Source: Propionibacteriaceae bacterium AM104-82 (GTDB taxonomy: Bacteria > Actinomycetota > Actinomycetes > Propionibacteriales > Propionibacteriaceae). Taken from it: DNA of 64,000 nucleotides. Positions 24,250-33,040 of the stretch are shown here, in pieces; the stretch's first letter is position 1; every line of letters begins with the position of its first letter. A program made the position numbers and the translations under genes. The stretch spans positions 1 through 64,000 of the forward strand of contig JAQDQK010000001.1 in assembly GCA_027658995.1 (NCBI GenBank), written 5' to 3'. The notes beneath the pieces are model-generated. The model saw only the letters and a list, made by a program, of their open reading frames with translations, ran no database searches and was not told the DNA's origin.

Positions 24250-26331
24250 AGTGCTGCGCATGAAGATCACGAAGACGACTCCCACGGACAGGGCAGGTGG
24301 GAGCTGTACTTCGCTATCGCCTCCGGCGTGACCTACATCGCGGGGCTGATCGCTGAGTTCGGCTTTGGTGCCCCGGAACCGCTGGTGCTGGGCCTGTATC
24401 TTGCGACCTACTTCTGTGGGGGCTTCTTCACCGTGCGGGGGGCGTGGGGCTCGATCCGCCGGGGCCGGTTCGAAGTGGACTTCCTGATGATCGTGGCCGC
24501 CGCCGGTGCAGCAGCGGTCGGCAGGCTCTCCGAGGGTGCCGTGCTGTTGTTCCTGTTCAGCCTCGGACACGCCCTGGAGGAGTACGCGATGGCCCGCGCG
24601 ACTCGCTCGATCAAGGCGCTGGGCGAGCTCGCACCCCGCACGGCCACGCTCCGCGTCGGCCCGGACGAGCTTGTTGAGCGTCCGGTGGAAGAGCTTCAGG
24701 TGGGCGATGTCGCGGTCGTGCGACCGAACTCGCGGGTACCTGCGGATGGTTTCGTCAGCGTCGGCAGCACGGCGATCGACCAGTCCGCGGTGACCGGGGA
24801 GTCGATCCCGGTGGAGAAGGCTGCAGTGCCCGACGTCGCCAAGGCCCTGGCCAATCCCGACGCGATCTCCAGTGGCTCGCGGGTCTTCGCCGGGACGGTG
24901 AACGGCCCCGGCGCGTTCGACATGGTGGTGACCGCAGCGGCCGCCGACACCACATTGGCGCGGGTGGTGAAGCTCGTCACCGAGGCTGACACAGCCCAAT
25001 CGCCCACCCAGCGGTTCATCAACCGGTTCCAGCGGTTCTATGTGCCCGCGGTCATCCTGGCCGTGGTCGTGGTGTTGGCGGTCGGGATGATCTGGTCTGC
25101 CGAGCCGTTCGGTGACAGCTTCTACCGGGCGATGCTGGTCCTGGTCGCGGCCAGCCCCTGCGCCTTGGCGATCGCAACCCCAGCAGCTGTGCTGGCGGGG
25201 ATCGCTCGTGCTGGCCGCGCCGGCGTCCTGGTCAAGGGCGGTGCCCCGCTGGAGACTCTCGGCAAGGTCGACGCCATGGCCTTCGACAAGACCGGCACCC
25301 TCACCTGGGGACACCCCACGGTAACCGACACCATCCCAGCACCAGGCGTCCTCGTCGATGAACTCAATGCGATCGCCCTGGCTACCGAGACGTTGAGCGA
25401 CCACCCGTTGGCGACTGCCATCGTCCGCGATCTCACCGAACTGGTCGGAGCGAACGCGCGCCGCGTGGCGACCGACCTCGAGGCCGTCACGGGCCGTGGC
25501 ATCCGCGCGACGGTGGATGGTGAGATCGTCCTGGTGGGCAGCGTCCGGATGATGGCCGAGGCCGATCACGAGCTGCCGGTCGAGGTCAAGGCCTCGGTCG
25601 ATCAACTCCAGGCCGAGGGCCGCACCACCATGGTGGTCACCCATGGCGCCCGCGTGCTCGGCGTGATCGGTGTGATGGACGCGCCCAAAGCCGAAGCCCG
25701 CCAGACGCTCGACGTCCTGCGCGAGTCCGGCATCGGGGAACTGGTCCTTATCTCGGGGGACAACCAGGCGGTCGCCGACGCCGTGGGCCGCTCGGTCGGG
25801 ATCGACCGGGCCATGGGTGAGTTGTTGCCCGAGGACAAGGTGGTCGCGATCCGCAACCTCACCGAAGGTGGTCGCACCACGGCGATGGTGGGCGACGGTG
25901 TGAACGATGCCCCCGCGATGGCCAGTGCGAGCCTGGGCATCGCGATGGGCGCTGCCGGGTCGGCGGTCGCCCTGGAGACCGCCGACATCGCTCTGATGGC
26001 CGACGACCTCGGACGGGTACCGTTCATGGTGCGACTCGGTCGAGCAACCTCCCGGCTCATCCGGCAGAACCTCATCGCAGCCCTCGCCATCGTCGCGTTC
26101 CTCGTGCCGGCCAGCCTGCTCGGGCTAGCGATGGGTCCGATCGTGTTCATCCACGAAGGCTCGACCATCCTCGTCGTCCTCAACGCCCTGCGACTGCTGC
26201 GGTTCGACCACAACCGCGACCACCACGGCATCACCCACGAAGACCGTCCGGCCGGACGTGCAGGATCGGCTGCTCCACGGCAGGAACTCGCCGGCCGCAC
26301 CCAGACCGAGTTGGACGGGCGAGTGGAGTGA
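24247..26331 (+). CDS. P1B-4-type metal-exporting ATPase (Co/Zn/Fe)
   Basis: 694 aa. It has the P-type motifs TGES, DKTGTLT, a nucleotide-binding HP (SDHPLA), and GDGVNDAP. The metal-site signature is SPC in TM6 (AASPCALAIATPAA) and HEGST in TM8 (IVFIHEGSTILVV), which together define the P1B-4 group (CoaT/CtpD/PfeT). There is no N-terminal HMA domain. Instead the ends are His/Asp-rich (SAAHEDHEDDSHGQG; RFDHNRDHHGITHED), possibly a metal buffer. It is controlled by the divergent ArsR gene. It overlaps the next gene as GTGA. Confidence 0.92.
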   Translation: MSAAHEDHEDDSHGQGRWELYFAIASGVTYIAGLIAEFGFGAPEPLVLGLYLATYFCGGFFTVRGAWGSIRRGRFEVDFLMIVAAAGAAAVGRLSEGAVLLFLFSLGHALEEYAMARATRSIKALGELAPRTATLRVGPDELVERPVEELQVGDVAVVRPNSRVPADGFVSVGSTAIDQSAVTGESIPVEKAAVPDVAKALANPDAISSGSRVFAGTVNGPGAFDMVVTAAAADTTLARVVKLVTEADTAQSPTQRFINRFQRFYVPAVILAVVVVLAVGMIWSAEPFGDSFYRAMLVLVAASPCALAIATPAAVLAGIARAGRAGVLVKGGAPLETLGKVDAMAFDKTGTLTWGHPTVTDTIPAPGVLVDELNAIALATETLSDHPLATAIVRDLTELVGANARRVATDLEAVTGRGIRATVDGEIVLVGSVRMMAEADHELPVEVKASVDQLQAEGRTTMVVTHGARVLGVIGVMDAPKAEARQTLDVLRESGIGELVLISGDNQAVADAVGRSVGIDRAMGELLPEDKVVAIRNLTEGGRTTAMVGDGVNDAPAMASASLGIAMGAAGSAVALETADIALMADDLGRVPFMVRLGRATSRLIRQNLIAALAIVAFLVPASLLGLAMGPIVFIHEGSTILVVLNALRLLRFDHNRDHHGITHEDRPAGRAGSAAPRQELAGRTQTELDGRVE

Positions 26332-26957
26332 CGGCCCTGAACGGCTGGATCGCGCTGGCCTTGTACCTGATCGGTCTCGGTCTGGCGTTCGGCTTTCGAG
26401 CGGTGGTTCACCTGCGCCGCAACGGAGATACGGGGTTCCGACTCAAAGCAGGTGCGGCGGGCTCCGCCCAATGGTGGGGGAAGCTGCTGTTCGCGGTCGC
26501 GCTACTGCTCGGACTGGCAGGCCCGGTGACGCAGATCGTCGGCATCGGACGCCTGACCATCCCCGGCGGCACGATCGTGGAAGGGATCGGGCTGGTCCTT
26601 GCACTGCTCGGGATGAGGACGTTGCTGCGGGCGCAGCGGGAGATGGGCGCTTCCTGGCGGGTTGGCGTCGACCCGGAGGAGCACACCGAGATGGTGACCG
26701 ATGGGACCTTCGCGATGGTGCGCAACCCGGTGTTCTCCGGGATGGCTGTGTCAAGCGTCGGGTTGTTCCTGCTGGCCCCGACGATCGCCTCGTTGACGGC
26801 GACGGTCGTGCTGCTCGCCGCCATCCAGGTGCAAGTCCGGGCGGTCGAGGAGCCCTACCTGCGCGCCGCCCACGGCGACGCCTACCGCGACTACGCCGCT
26901 AGGGTCGGCAGGTTCGTCCCAAGAATGGGGCGAACCTTTCGCCAGCCCCCTCGGTAG
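26328..26957 (+). CDS. Isoprenylcysteine carboxyl methyltransferase-like membrane protein
   Basis: 209 aa with about five membrane helices. The C-terminal signature of the ICMT family is present: LLRAQREMGASWRVGVD, then LVTDGTFAMVRNPVF in the form EMVTDGTFAMVRNPVFSGM, then VRAVEEPYLRAAHGDAYRDY. Bacterial members are widely found beside metal-resistance genes, although their substrate is unknown. Translation is coupled to the metal ATPase by a GTGA overlap, which supports a shared role in metal handling or in the membrane response to it. Confidence 0.82.
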   Translation: MTALNGWIALALYLIGLGLAFGFRAVVHLRRNGDTGFRLKAGAAGSAQWWGKLLFAVALLLGLAGPVTQIVGIGRLTIPGGTIVEGIGLVLALLGMRTLLRAQREMGASWRVGVDPEEHTEMVTDGTFAMVRNPVFSGMAVSSVGLFLLAPTIASLTATVVLLAAIQVQVRAVEEPYLRAAHGDAYRDYAARVGRFVPRMGRTFRQPPR

Positions 26958-27001
26958 CCGGAATCGGCCGGGTCGAGGACATGGGACGCGCGTGGCAGCT
27001 T

Positions 27002-27670
27002 TTAGCGCCGAACTGCGAACCCGAGCAGCAGGAGGCCGAGCAGGCTGGTCGCGGCCAGAAGGCCGGCGGTCCATGTGCCGAGAGTGACAGCCGGGGTCAG
27101 TCCGGTGCGTAGTGGGATGGTGGTGACGCGGGCGCCGGCGGTGTCGGCGGGAAGGTCGTCGAGGAGGGTGCCGTCGGGGGCGAAGGCTTGGCTGGTGCCG
27201 GTCGTGGAGACGTTGACGACGCTTCGGCCGGTTTCGATTGCTCGCATCCGGGCGAAGGCGGCCTGTTGCAGGTTCTCGTCGGTGCCGCGGAAGTCGCCGT
27301 TGTTGGATTGGAGCAGGTATAGCTGAGCCCCGTCCTGGGCGCCCTGCCAGATGACGTCATCAAAGATGACGTCGAAGCAGATCGCCAATCCCACCCCGAC
27401 CCCGTTCAGGCTGACATACGGGGAGTTGGTGCCGGGAGTGTACTCGCGTCCGATCAGGCCGATCAGGTCCGGAGCGATGCGCTGGTAGAACCAGCGGTCG
27501 GGCACATACTCGCCGAACGGCACCGGATTCGCCTTGTCGAACAGCTGGACTTCGCCGCCGGTGGCCGGCCAGAGCAGGGAGGTGTTGTAGGTGTTCTCCC
27601 CGCGGCGGGTTGCAGCGTTCACCAGCAAGGGCGCCGAAACCCGGTGGGACAGCTCATCGAGCGCGGTAAA
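27002..27670 (-). pseudogene. lnt: Apolipoprotein N-acyltransferase fragment (5' truncated)
   Basis: Only the C-terminal part of Lnt is left: about 220 codons of the nitrilase-like domain and the last membrane helix. The lysine (LFDKANPVPFGEYVPDRWF) and the catalytic cysteine (GLAICFDVIFDD) are present. The first catalytic Glu and all N-terminal membrane helices are missing. The frame stays open upstream of the first ATG (27628) to about 27670 (FTALDELSHRVSAPLL) with no start codon, so the 5' end was lost by recombination. Lnt adds the third acyl chain to lipoproteins. This copy cannot do so alone. Confidence 0.75.
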
Positions 27671-27829
27671 GGGCCTCCTGCAAGCGTCTTCGTGGTCAGG
27701 TGGTCAAACTCCATCAGGCACGTGATCTCGCGTCAACCCTCAATCGCTGCGAGTAGTGCCGTCGTCGGACAGAGCGCAGCGGCACGCTTCGGCCACTAGC
27801 TAGACTCGTCGACAACCCGAGGAGCGAGC

Positions 27830-28309
27830 ATGAGATCACAACGCCGTGGCGCCGCAGGCGCCGCCGCGTTGATGCTCATCGGTGCGAGCAATCTCGCTGC
27901 TGGTGTCAGGTCGGTGAACATCGCCGATACAGCCTGCATGCCCCAGGTGCCCCTGATCGCGCCGTTCGGCGTCCACCTCGATCTGTTGGTCGAGTCCGAG
28001 CTGTGCCCAGAGCACAGCTACCTGCCAGGGCTGAACTTCGGACGCTTCGCACAGTCCTTCATGGTGCTCTCAGCAACCACCTTGATCGCCGGCCTGGTCG
28101 TTCTGCTGCTCGGGCTCGGCGTGGGACTCTACGCCCGCCAGGCAGCAAAGACGGCCCGCGACTGGTTCCGGACACGCCTAAGTGATGCCAGGCCGGCGAC
28201 CCTTACCGTGCCTACCCACGTTGCCGTCACGGCCCTCGTGGTGGCCACCCCCGGACGTCGCCCCTATCACCCGCTTCAACGCCGAGGCCCACCCGCCCTG
28301 TCCTGCTGA
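27830..28309 (+). CDS. Two-TM exported-loop protein, paralog of 20990-21469
   Basis: 159 aa. The layout is the same as in the minus-strand gene at 20990: an N-terminal helix (GAAALMLIGASNLAAG), an outside loop with two Cys-containing strings (ACMPQVPLIAPFGVHLDL and CPEHSYLPGLNF), a second helix (LIAGLVVLLLGLGVGLYA), and a basic tail ending RRGPPALSC. GAGGAGCGAGC precedes the ATG. It is followed 114 bp later by the VKOR gene, so the loop cysteines could be substrates of that disulfide-forming pair. This last point is inference. I do not recognise the family. Confidence 0.7.
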   Translation: MRSQRRGAAGAAALMLIGASNLAAGVRSVNIADTACMPQVPLIAPFGVHLDLLVESELCPEHSYLPGLNFGRFAQSFMVLSATTLIAGLVVLLLGLGVGLYARQAAKTARDWFRTRLSDARPATLTVPTHVAVTALVVATPGRRPYHPLQRRGPPALSC

Positions 28310-28423
28310 TCGACTCAACTCGCACCCGTGCGCAGACGAGCGCCCTTTCGGTGAACGCCGAGGTCCTGGTGCTCGGCGCGGCGCTGCGGTGCGTCCGAAC
28401 GACGACAGACAGGTCCAACCACC

Positions 28424-29053
28424 TTGACCACATCAGACGACCTTTTGGAGCGCATCCACCGTTTCAGACAGACCGACAGGTGGATCTTCTCCACCATGCT
28501 CTTCTCGGCCTGCCTCAGCCTGTACGCCTCCTTCGTCCTGTCAACCGACGCCATCCGGCTAGCGGCCAACCCCAAAGTCGGACTCCCATGCAACCTCAAC
28601 GAGGTCATCAACTGCAGCGCAGTCGCCAGATCCTGGCAGGCCGGACTGTTCGGATTCCCGAACGCGTTCCTCGGCCTGATGGCCGAGCCCGTAGTCATCA
28701 CCATCGCGGTCGCCAGCCTCGCCGGCGTCAGGTTTCCGCGAGGCTTCATGCTCGCCGCCCAGATCGTCTATGGCCTGGGCTTCGTGTTCGCCTACTGGCT
28801 GTTCTTTGAGTCCACTTTTGTCATCGGGGCGCTGTGCCCCTGGTGCCTGTTGGTGACTGTGTCCACCACCTTGGTGTTCGCATCACTCACCCACGTCAAC
28901 CTGCGCGACAACAACCTGTTCCTCCCAACGAGCCTGCACAAGACCTTGACCAAAGGGCTTCGCCTGGGAGTCGACAACCTGCTCGTCGTGCTCTGGCTCG
29001 GAGCGATCACCACCTTGGTGCTCGCCAAATACGGTCCAGCCCTCTTCGGGTAA
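28424..29053 (+). CDS. Vitamin K epoxide reductase (VKOR) homolog
   Basis: 209 aa membrane protein with five predicted helices. It has the VKOR cysteines: a loop pair in CNLNEVINCS (Cys56, Cys64) and the active-site CPWC (Cys138, Cys141). In actinobacteria VKOR takes electrons from a DsbA-like partner and passes them to quinone, so it re-oxidises extracytoplasmic disulfide-forming enzymes. The start is TTG at 28424. The next gene, 86 bp on, encodes a DsbA-like protein and is the expected partner. Confidence 0.9.
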   Translation: MTTSDDLLERIHRFRQTDRWIFSTMLFSACLSLYASFVLSTDAIRLAANPKVGLPCNLNEVINCSAVARSWQAGLFGFPNAFLGLMAEPVVITIAVASLAGVRFPRGFMLAAQIVYGLGFVFAYWLFFESTFVIGALCPWCLLVTVSTTLVFASLTHVNLRDNNLFLPTSLHKTLTKGLRLGVDNLLVVLWLGAITTLVLAKYGPALFG

Positions 29054-29139
29054 GGACCCCAACCAAACGACCTGCCCACACACCGCGTCGCCGCCAGTCA
29101 GCACGCGTCCTACCCACATCTTCCGGCAAGGAGCCCTAC

Positions 29140-29868
29140 ATGCCCAGCAATCAGAAGCCCAAGAAGCCAATCGTCGACGAACGCCCCGAACCAGGGGAAC
29201 GTGGCGCCCGAAGAACCATCATCTTGATCTGCGCGGTGCTGGTGATCTCGGTGGTCATCTTCGGCATCATCCAAGCCAGTCGCCAGCCCGCCGCCGTCGT
29301 CGAGCCGTCCACACCCGTCCCCACCGAAACCTCCGGCGCGCTCGTGGTACGCGAAGACTCCCGCCGACTCAACGACGTGCCAGATGCCACTGTGACCTTC
29401 GTAGAGTTCCTGGACTTCGAGTGCGAGGCCTGCGCCGCGGTCTTCCCGGCGATCGAGCAACTCCGGCAGACCTACGGCGATCGAGTGTCCTTTGTCATCC
29501 GGTACTTCCCGCTACCCAGCCACTTCAACAGCGAACGCGCGGCCAGAGCGGTCGAAGCCGCCGCTCAGCAAGGAGAACTTGAAGCGATGTACACCAAGAT
29601 GTACCAGACCCAGACCGAGTGGGGTGAACAGCAGATACCCAAAGACGACCTGTTCCGCCAGTACGCCCAAGAACTCGGCCTCGACCTTGAGCAATGGGAC
29701 GCCGCGTACAACTCTGAGGCCACGCTCCAGTTCATCCGCAACGACTTCAACGACGGTGTGGCCCTGGGCGTGACTGGTACGCCAACCTTCTTCCTCAATG
29801 GAGAGTTGATCAGTCCTGAGACCCTTGATGACCTCACCACCATGCTCGACCAGGCGCTCGCTGAGTAG
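29140..29868 (+). CDS. DsbA-family membrane-anchored thiol oxidase
   Basis: 242 aa. One membrane anchor (TIILICAVLVISVVIFGII, residues ~26-45) is followed by an exposed thioredoxin-fold domain. The active site is CEAC (Cys95, Cys98) and the cis-proline loop is GVTGTPTFFLNG. The ATG at 29140 has AAGGAG upstream. It acts on exported proteins and probably passes electrons to the VKOR encoded just before it. The nearby exported metal proteins and the Cys-loop membrane protein at 27830 are possible clients. Confidence 0.9.
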   Translation: MPSNQKPKKPIVDERPEPGERGARRTIILICAVLVISVVIFGIIQASRQPAAVVEPSTPVPTETSGALVVREDSRRLNDVPDATVTFVEFLDFECEACAAVFPAIEQLRQTYGDRVSFVIRYFPLPSHFNSERAARAVEAAAQQGELEAMYTKMYQTQTEWGEQQIPKDDLFRQYAQELGLDLEQWDAAYNSEATLQFIRNDFNDGVALGVTGTPTFFLNGELISPETLDDLTTMLDQALAE

Positions 29869-29894
29869 ACCGCTGCGGGTGCGGTACTGCCTAC

Positions 29895-30818
29895 ATGTCT
29901 GAGCCACTGCGGGTCGGCAGCGACTACTGGCCGGTTTGGGCATGCACGTACGCCGGCTCTCGCCCCATCGGCCCCGCGGCTCTCGATTGTGTCAGAGTCA
30001 TCGTGATCCGTAGTGGTAGCGCACTCCTCGTTGGCGAGTTGGGGCAAAGGCTTGTGAAGACGGGGGATGTGGTCCTCCTTGCAGCAAACGTCCTGTGCGG
30101 AAGCGAGCCTGAGGGCCACATCACCTTGACCACGATCCATGCGGATACGGACTATGTGATCGATCAGGTCTACTGGCAGCACGCTGGGCTCGTGCGGGAT
30201 CGGCTTGATGCTCAGGACTTCGCGGCGACCATCTACGCCGAGCCAGCGCAGGTTCTCAGCCTCGGTGAAAGGCAGGCCGAGGCACTCACAACTTGGCTCG
30301 ACGAGATGGTCGCGCTGAGCGCCGAGCGGCCCGTTGCTCGCTACTTCTTCCGGATGCAGGCCCTGTGGTTTTCCATAGCACACGTCATTGCCCCGTTCAT
30401 CAAGGCGTCCCCGGTGCGGATATCAGCCGCCCGGCCGAGTCATGTCCGGCCAACCTTGCCGAGGGAACGACGGTTCGCTCCCATCAGGGAGGAGGCCCGC
30501 AGAGTTGCTGAGCTGTTGCGGACATCACCCGAGCGGCGATGGACTCTCGCCGCTTTGGCCATGGAAGTACACCTGTCGGCTGCTCAGCTAGGCAGGGTGT
30601 TCGTCGACGCCTTTGGCAAGACACCGCTCGCGTTCCTAACGATGGTGCGAGCCGAACGCTTGGCAAGGTACCTGCGCGAGACGGACCTCACTGTCACCGA
30701 GGCAATGTGGCGGGTCGGATGGCGCAGCCGAAGTCACGGCACGGAACTGTTCCGTCAGTACGTCGGACTGACGCCGGGTGCCTACCGACGACGCCAAGGG
30801 TCGTGTGGGCGCAACTGA
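29895..30818 (+). CDS. AraC-family transcriptional regulator
   Basis: 307 aa. The N-terminal cupin-like sensor domain (~1-150) is followed by a C-terminal AraC DNA-binding domain with two HTH motifs (TLAALAMEVHLSAAQLGRVF; VTEAMWRVGWRSRSHGTELF), ending with FRQYVGLTPGAYRRRQ. The sensor has no signature that gives the ligand. It lies 26 bp after the DsbA gene on the same strand, but whether it regulates that operon is not shown by the sequence. Confidence 0.85.
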   Translation: MSEPLRVGSDYWPVWACTYAGSRPIGPAALDCVRVIVIRSGSALLVGELGQRLVKTGDVVLLAANVLCGSEPEGHITLTTIHADTDYVIDQVYWQHAGLVRDRLDAQDFAATIYAEPAQVLSLGERQAEALTTWLDEMVALSAERPVARYFFRMQALWFSIAHVIAPFIKASPVRISAARPSHVRPTLPRERRFAPIREEARRVAELLRTSPERRWTLAALAMEVHLSAAQLGRVFVDAFGKTPLAFLTMVRAERLARYLRETDLTVTEAMWRVGWRSRSHGTELFRQYVGLTPGAYRRRQGSCGRN

Positions 30819-31037
30819 TGTACCCGATCTCGTCGTGTTCAGTGCCCGATTTCGGGACGTCTGTCTTCCCTAGGCCTCTCATAGCCGGTCGGTGATGTAG
30901 TCCGGTAGGGACTCGTCAGGTTCGTGTTGTCGCCTGGCGGTCTTGGTCGCACCCCTGGCCCGCCGTGCTTCTTGATGTTCCTGGCGTACCTCACGGTCAC
31001 CGACGATCGGGTGATCTCGGCGGAGGGAAGGTCCAGG

Positions 31038-32114
31038 ATGACTGCGACGGAGGAAGTACGAGCCAAGCGGGACGCGAAGCTCGATGAGCTGCACGAGAAG
31101 CTGACTGGCGCGGTGGAGACGCTGGTCTCCGGGCGGGACTGGGCCCGCGCGTTGGCGTTCGCGGCCCGGTTCCGATCGCGCTCGTTCAACAACACGCTGC
31201 TGATCTGGGTTCAGCACGAGGCTGCGTTCGAGGCTGGCCGGGTGCCCGGGCCGGTGCCGTCGTATGTGGCTGGGTATCGGCAGTGGCAGCAGCTTGGCCA
31301 GCAGGTGCAGAAGGGCCAGCCGGGTTACATGATCTTCGCTCCGGTGACCGGCCGGTTCGCCTCGTCGAATCCTGGTGATCCGTCGTCGTGGCGTCGTTTG
31401 GGTCCGCGCGAGAAGCACAAGGTCAACGAGGTAGTGCGCACGAAGATGGTGGGCGCTCGGCCCGCCTATGTGTGGGACGTGACGCAGACCGAGGGCGATC
31501 CGATCCCTGAGCCACCCGCACCGAAGCTGCTGGACGGCGAAGCCCCGCAGGGACTGTGGGATGGCCTGGCCATGCAGGTCGAAGCGTTGGGGTTCGAGGT
31601 GCTGCGTGTCCCGGATGACGGGCGGATCGGCGGCGCGGACGGCCTGACCGACTACGTCGCTCGGCAGGTATCGGTGCGTACCGATGTGACGGAGGTCAAT
31701 CAGATCGCCACGTTGGCGCACGAGCTGGCGCATGTGCTGATGCACGACCCCAAGGATGAGGACGCTCGCCAGCATCGGGGTGTTCGTGAGGTGGAGGCCG
31801 AGAGCGTGGCGTTGATGGTCGGTGCTGCGCACGGGTTGGATACCAGTGGTTACACGATTCCGTATGTGGCGGGGTGGGCGTCGTCGGTCAAGGACGCTGA
31901 ACCTGTGGAGGTCGTCAAGGCGACCGGTGAGCGGGTGCGGAGGACGGCGCTGGGCATCCTCGACCAGCTGGACACGTTCCAGGTCGCCGATGGCACGCCG
32001 CCTGGTCTTGCGCGTGATGTTCCCACTGCGGAGCCGAAGGCGCTGCATGTGCCGCCGCCGTCGGAGCATCGGCCGGCGGCGAGGGTGCCGGTGGTGGCGG
32101 GTCGGGGGTTGTGA
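31038..32114 (+). CDS. ArdC-like antirestriction protein, copy 1
   Basis: 358 aa. The N-terminal ArdC ssDNA-binding domain (LVSGRDWARALAFAARFRSR, then SFNNTLLIW) is followed by a zinc-protease-like part with HELAH (LAHELAHVLMH) and a downstream Glu (EVEAESVALMVG). ArdC proteins protect incoming single-stranded DNA from restriction during conjugation. The ATG at 31038 is chosen for GGAAGG upstream. It is the first gene of a three-gene run (TGATG overlap with Prim-Pol) that matches the start of the ICE operon at 48.98 kb. The region 30819-31037 before it should hold its promoter; only a short CCCGA-TTT-TCGGG-like hairpin after the AraC gene was seen. Confidence 0.85.
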   Translation: MTATEEVRAKRDAKLDELHEKLTGAVETLVSGRDWARALAFAARFRSRSFNNTLLIWVQHEAAFEAGRVPGPVPSYVAGYRQWQQLGQQVQKGQPGYMIFAPVTGRFASSNPGDPSSWRRLGPREKHKVNEVVRTKMVGARPAYVWDVTQTEGDPIPEPPAPKLLDGEAPQGLWDGLAMQVEALGFEVLRVPDDGRIGGADGLTDYVARQVSVRTDVTEVNQIATLAHELAHVLMHDPKDEDARQHRGVREVEAESVALMVGAAHGLDTSGYTIPYVAGWASSVKDAEPVEVVKATGERVRRTALGILDQLDTFQVADGTPPGLARDVPTAEPKALHVPPPSEHRPAARVPVVAGRGL

Positions 32115-33040
32115 TGCCCGCGCGTGCCGACTTCACCAGGGCGTTGTTGCGTGCCAGTGGTGCTTCGACGCTGGCGGCGTCGGCCCGGCATCTCGCGCAG
32201 GTGGGGGTGCCGGTGTTCCCCTGCCAGCCGAGTGGGAAGCGTCCGCTCACGACGCGGGGGTTCCACGATGCCACCACCGACATCGGCCGGGTCGAGGCGT
32301 GGTGGTCGCGGACTCCGGAGGCGAACCTGGGTGTCCCGACTGGCGTGGTGTCGGGGATGGTCGTGGTGGATGTGGACGTGCATGGCCCGGTTGATGGGCG
32401 GCAAGCGTTCGCCCGCGCCGAGCGAGCCGGGCTCGTCGATGGCTGGGGTCTGCTGGTGGAGACCCCGACGGGTGGCCTGCACGCCTACTTCGCTGCGACG
32501 GCGGGGGTCGAGCAGCGGTCATGGCAGGCCGCTCGTGCGGGGGTGGACTTCCGGGGTGATGGCGGGTACATCATCGTGTCGCCCTCGGTTCGCATCGTCG
32601 GCGGTGTCCCGATCCGCTACGAGGTCGTCAATGTCGGCGACCAGCCTGCCGCTGCGCTGGACTCGCGTCGGCTGCGGGACTTCCTCGATCCACGTCCGGG
32701 ACCGGTCGTGCGGCAGGGTCGTGGGTTGGTGCGGTTGGCGGATATGAACCGGCTGGCGTTCTGGGTCGCTGGGCGTGGTGAGGGTGAGCGGAACCGGGGG
32801 CTGTTCTGGGCCGCGTGCCGCTTGGCCGAGAGTGATGTCTCTGCCTCGGATGCGCTCGATGTCCTCAGCGCAGCCGCCAGCCAGGCCGGGCTGGGCGAAC
32901 GCGAGATCGCCACCACGGTGCGCTCCGCCTACCGGATCGCGCACCCCGCGCCCGAAGCCGGTGGCCCCGGCCTCGGTGGCGGCGCCTGGTTCGAGCGAGC
33001 CAACGCCCCGAACCCAGGCATGGGTGGGCGGAGGCTGTGA
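32114..33040 (+). CDS. Bifunctional DNA primase/polymerase (Prim-Pol), copy 1
   Basis: 308 aa. Prim-Pol domain with the catalytic VVVDVDVHGP (DxD), an upstream substrate-binding segment (GVPVFPCQPSGKRPLTTRGF), and SWQAARAGVDFRGDGGYIIV. The tail is a primase-linked helical part (GRGEGERNRGLFWAACRLAE). Such enzymes prime or extend DNA during plasmid or ICE replication after transfer. The ATG overlaps the ArdC stop (TGATG). The protein closely resembles the copy at 50060, but the DNA differs throughout, so the two come from related elements rather than a recent duplication. Confidence 0.88.
   Translation: MPARADFTRALLRASGASTLAASARHLAQVGVPVFPCQPSGKRPLTTRGFHDATTDIGRVEAWWSRTPEANLGVPTGVVSGMVVVDVDVHGPVDGRQAFARAERAGLVDGWGLLVETPTGGLHAYFAATAGVEQRSWQAARAGVDFRGDGGYIIVSPSVRIVGGVPIRYEVVNVGDQPAAALDSRRLRDFLDPRPGPVVRQGRGLVRLADMNRLAFWVAGRGEGERNRGLFWAACRLAESDVSASDALDVLSAAASQAGLGEREIATTVRSAYRIAHPAPEAGGPGLGGGAWFERANAPNPGMGGRRL

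Noticed and set aside
30879-31010. Minus-strand frame end reading RQEHQEARRARGATKTARRQ, then HEPDESLPDYITDRL
   Set aside because: Looks somewhat protein-like and could be the tail of a lost gene, but upstream it runs antisense through the ArdC gene and no start or family supports it.
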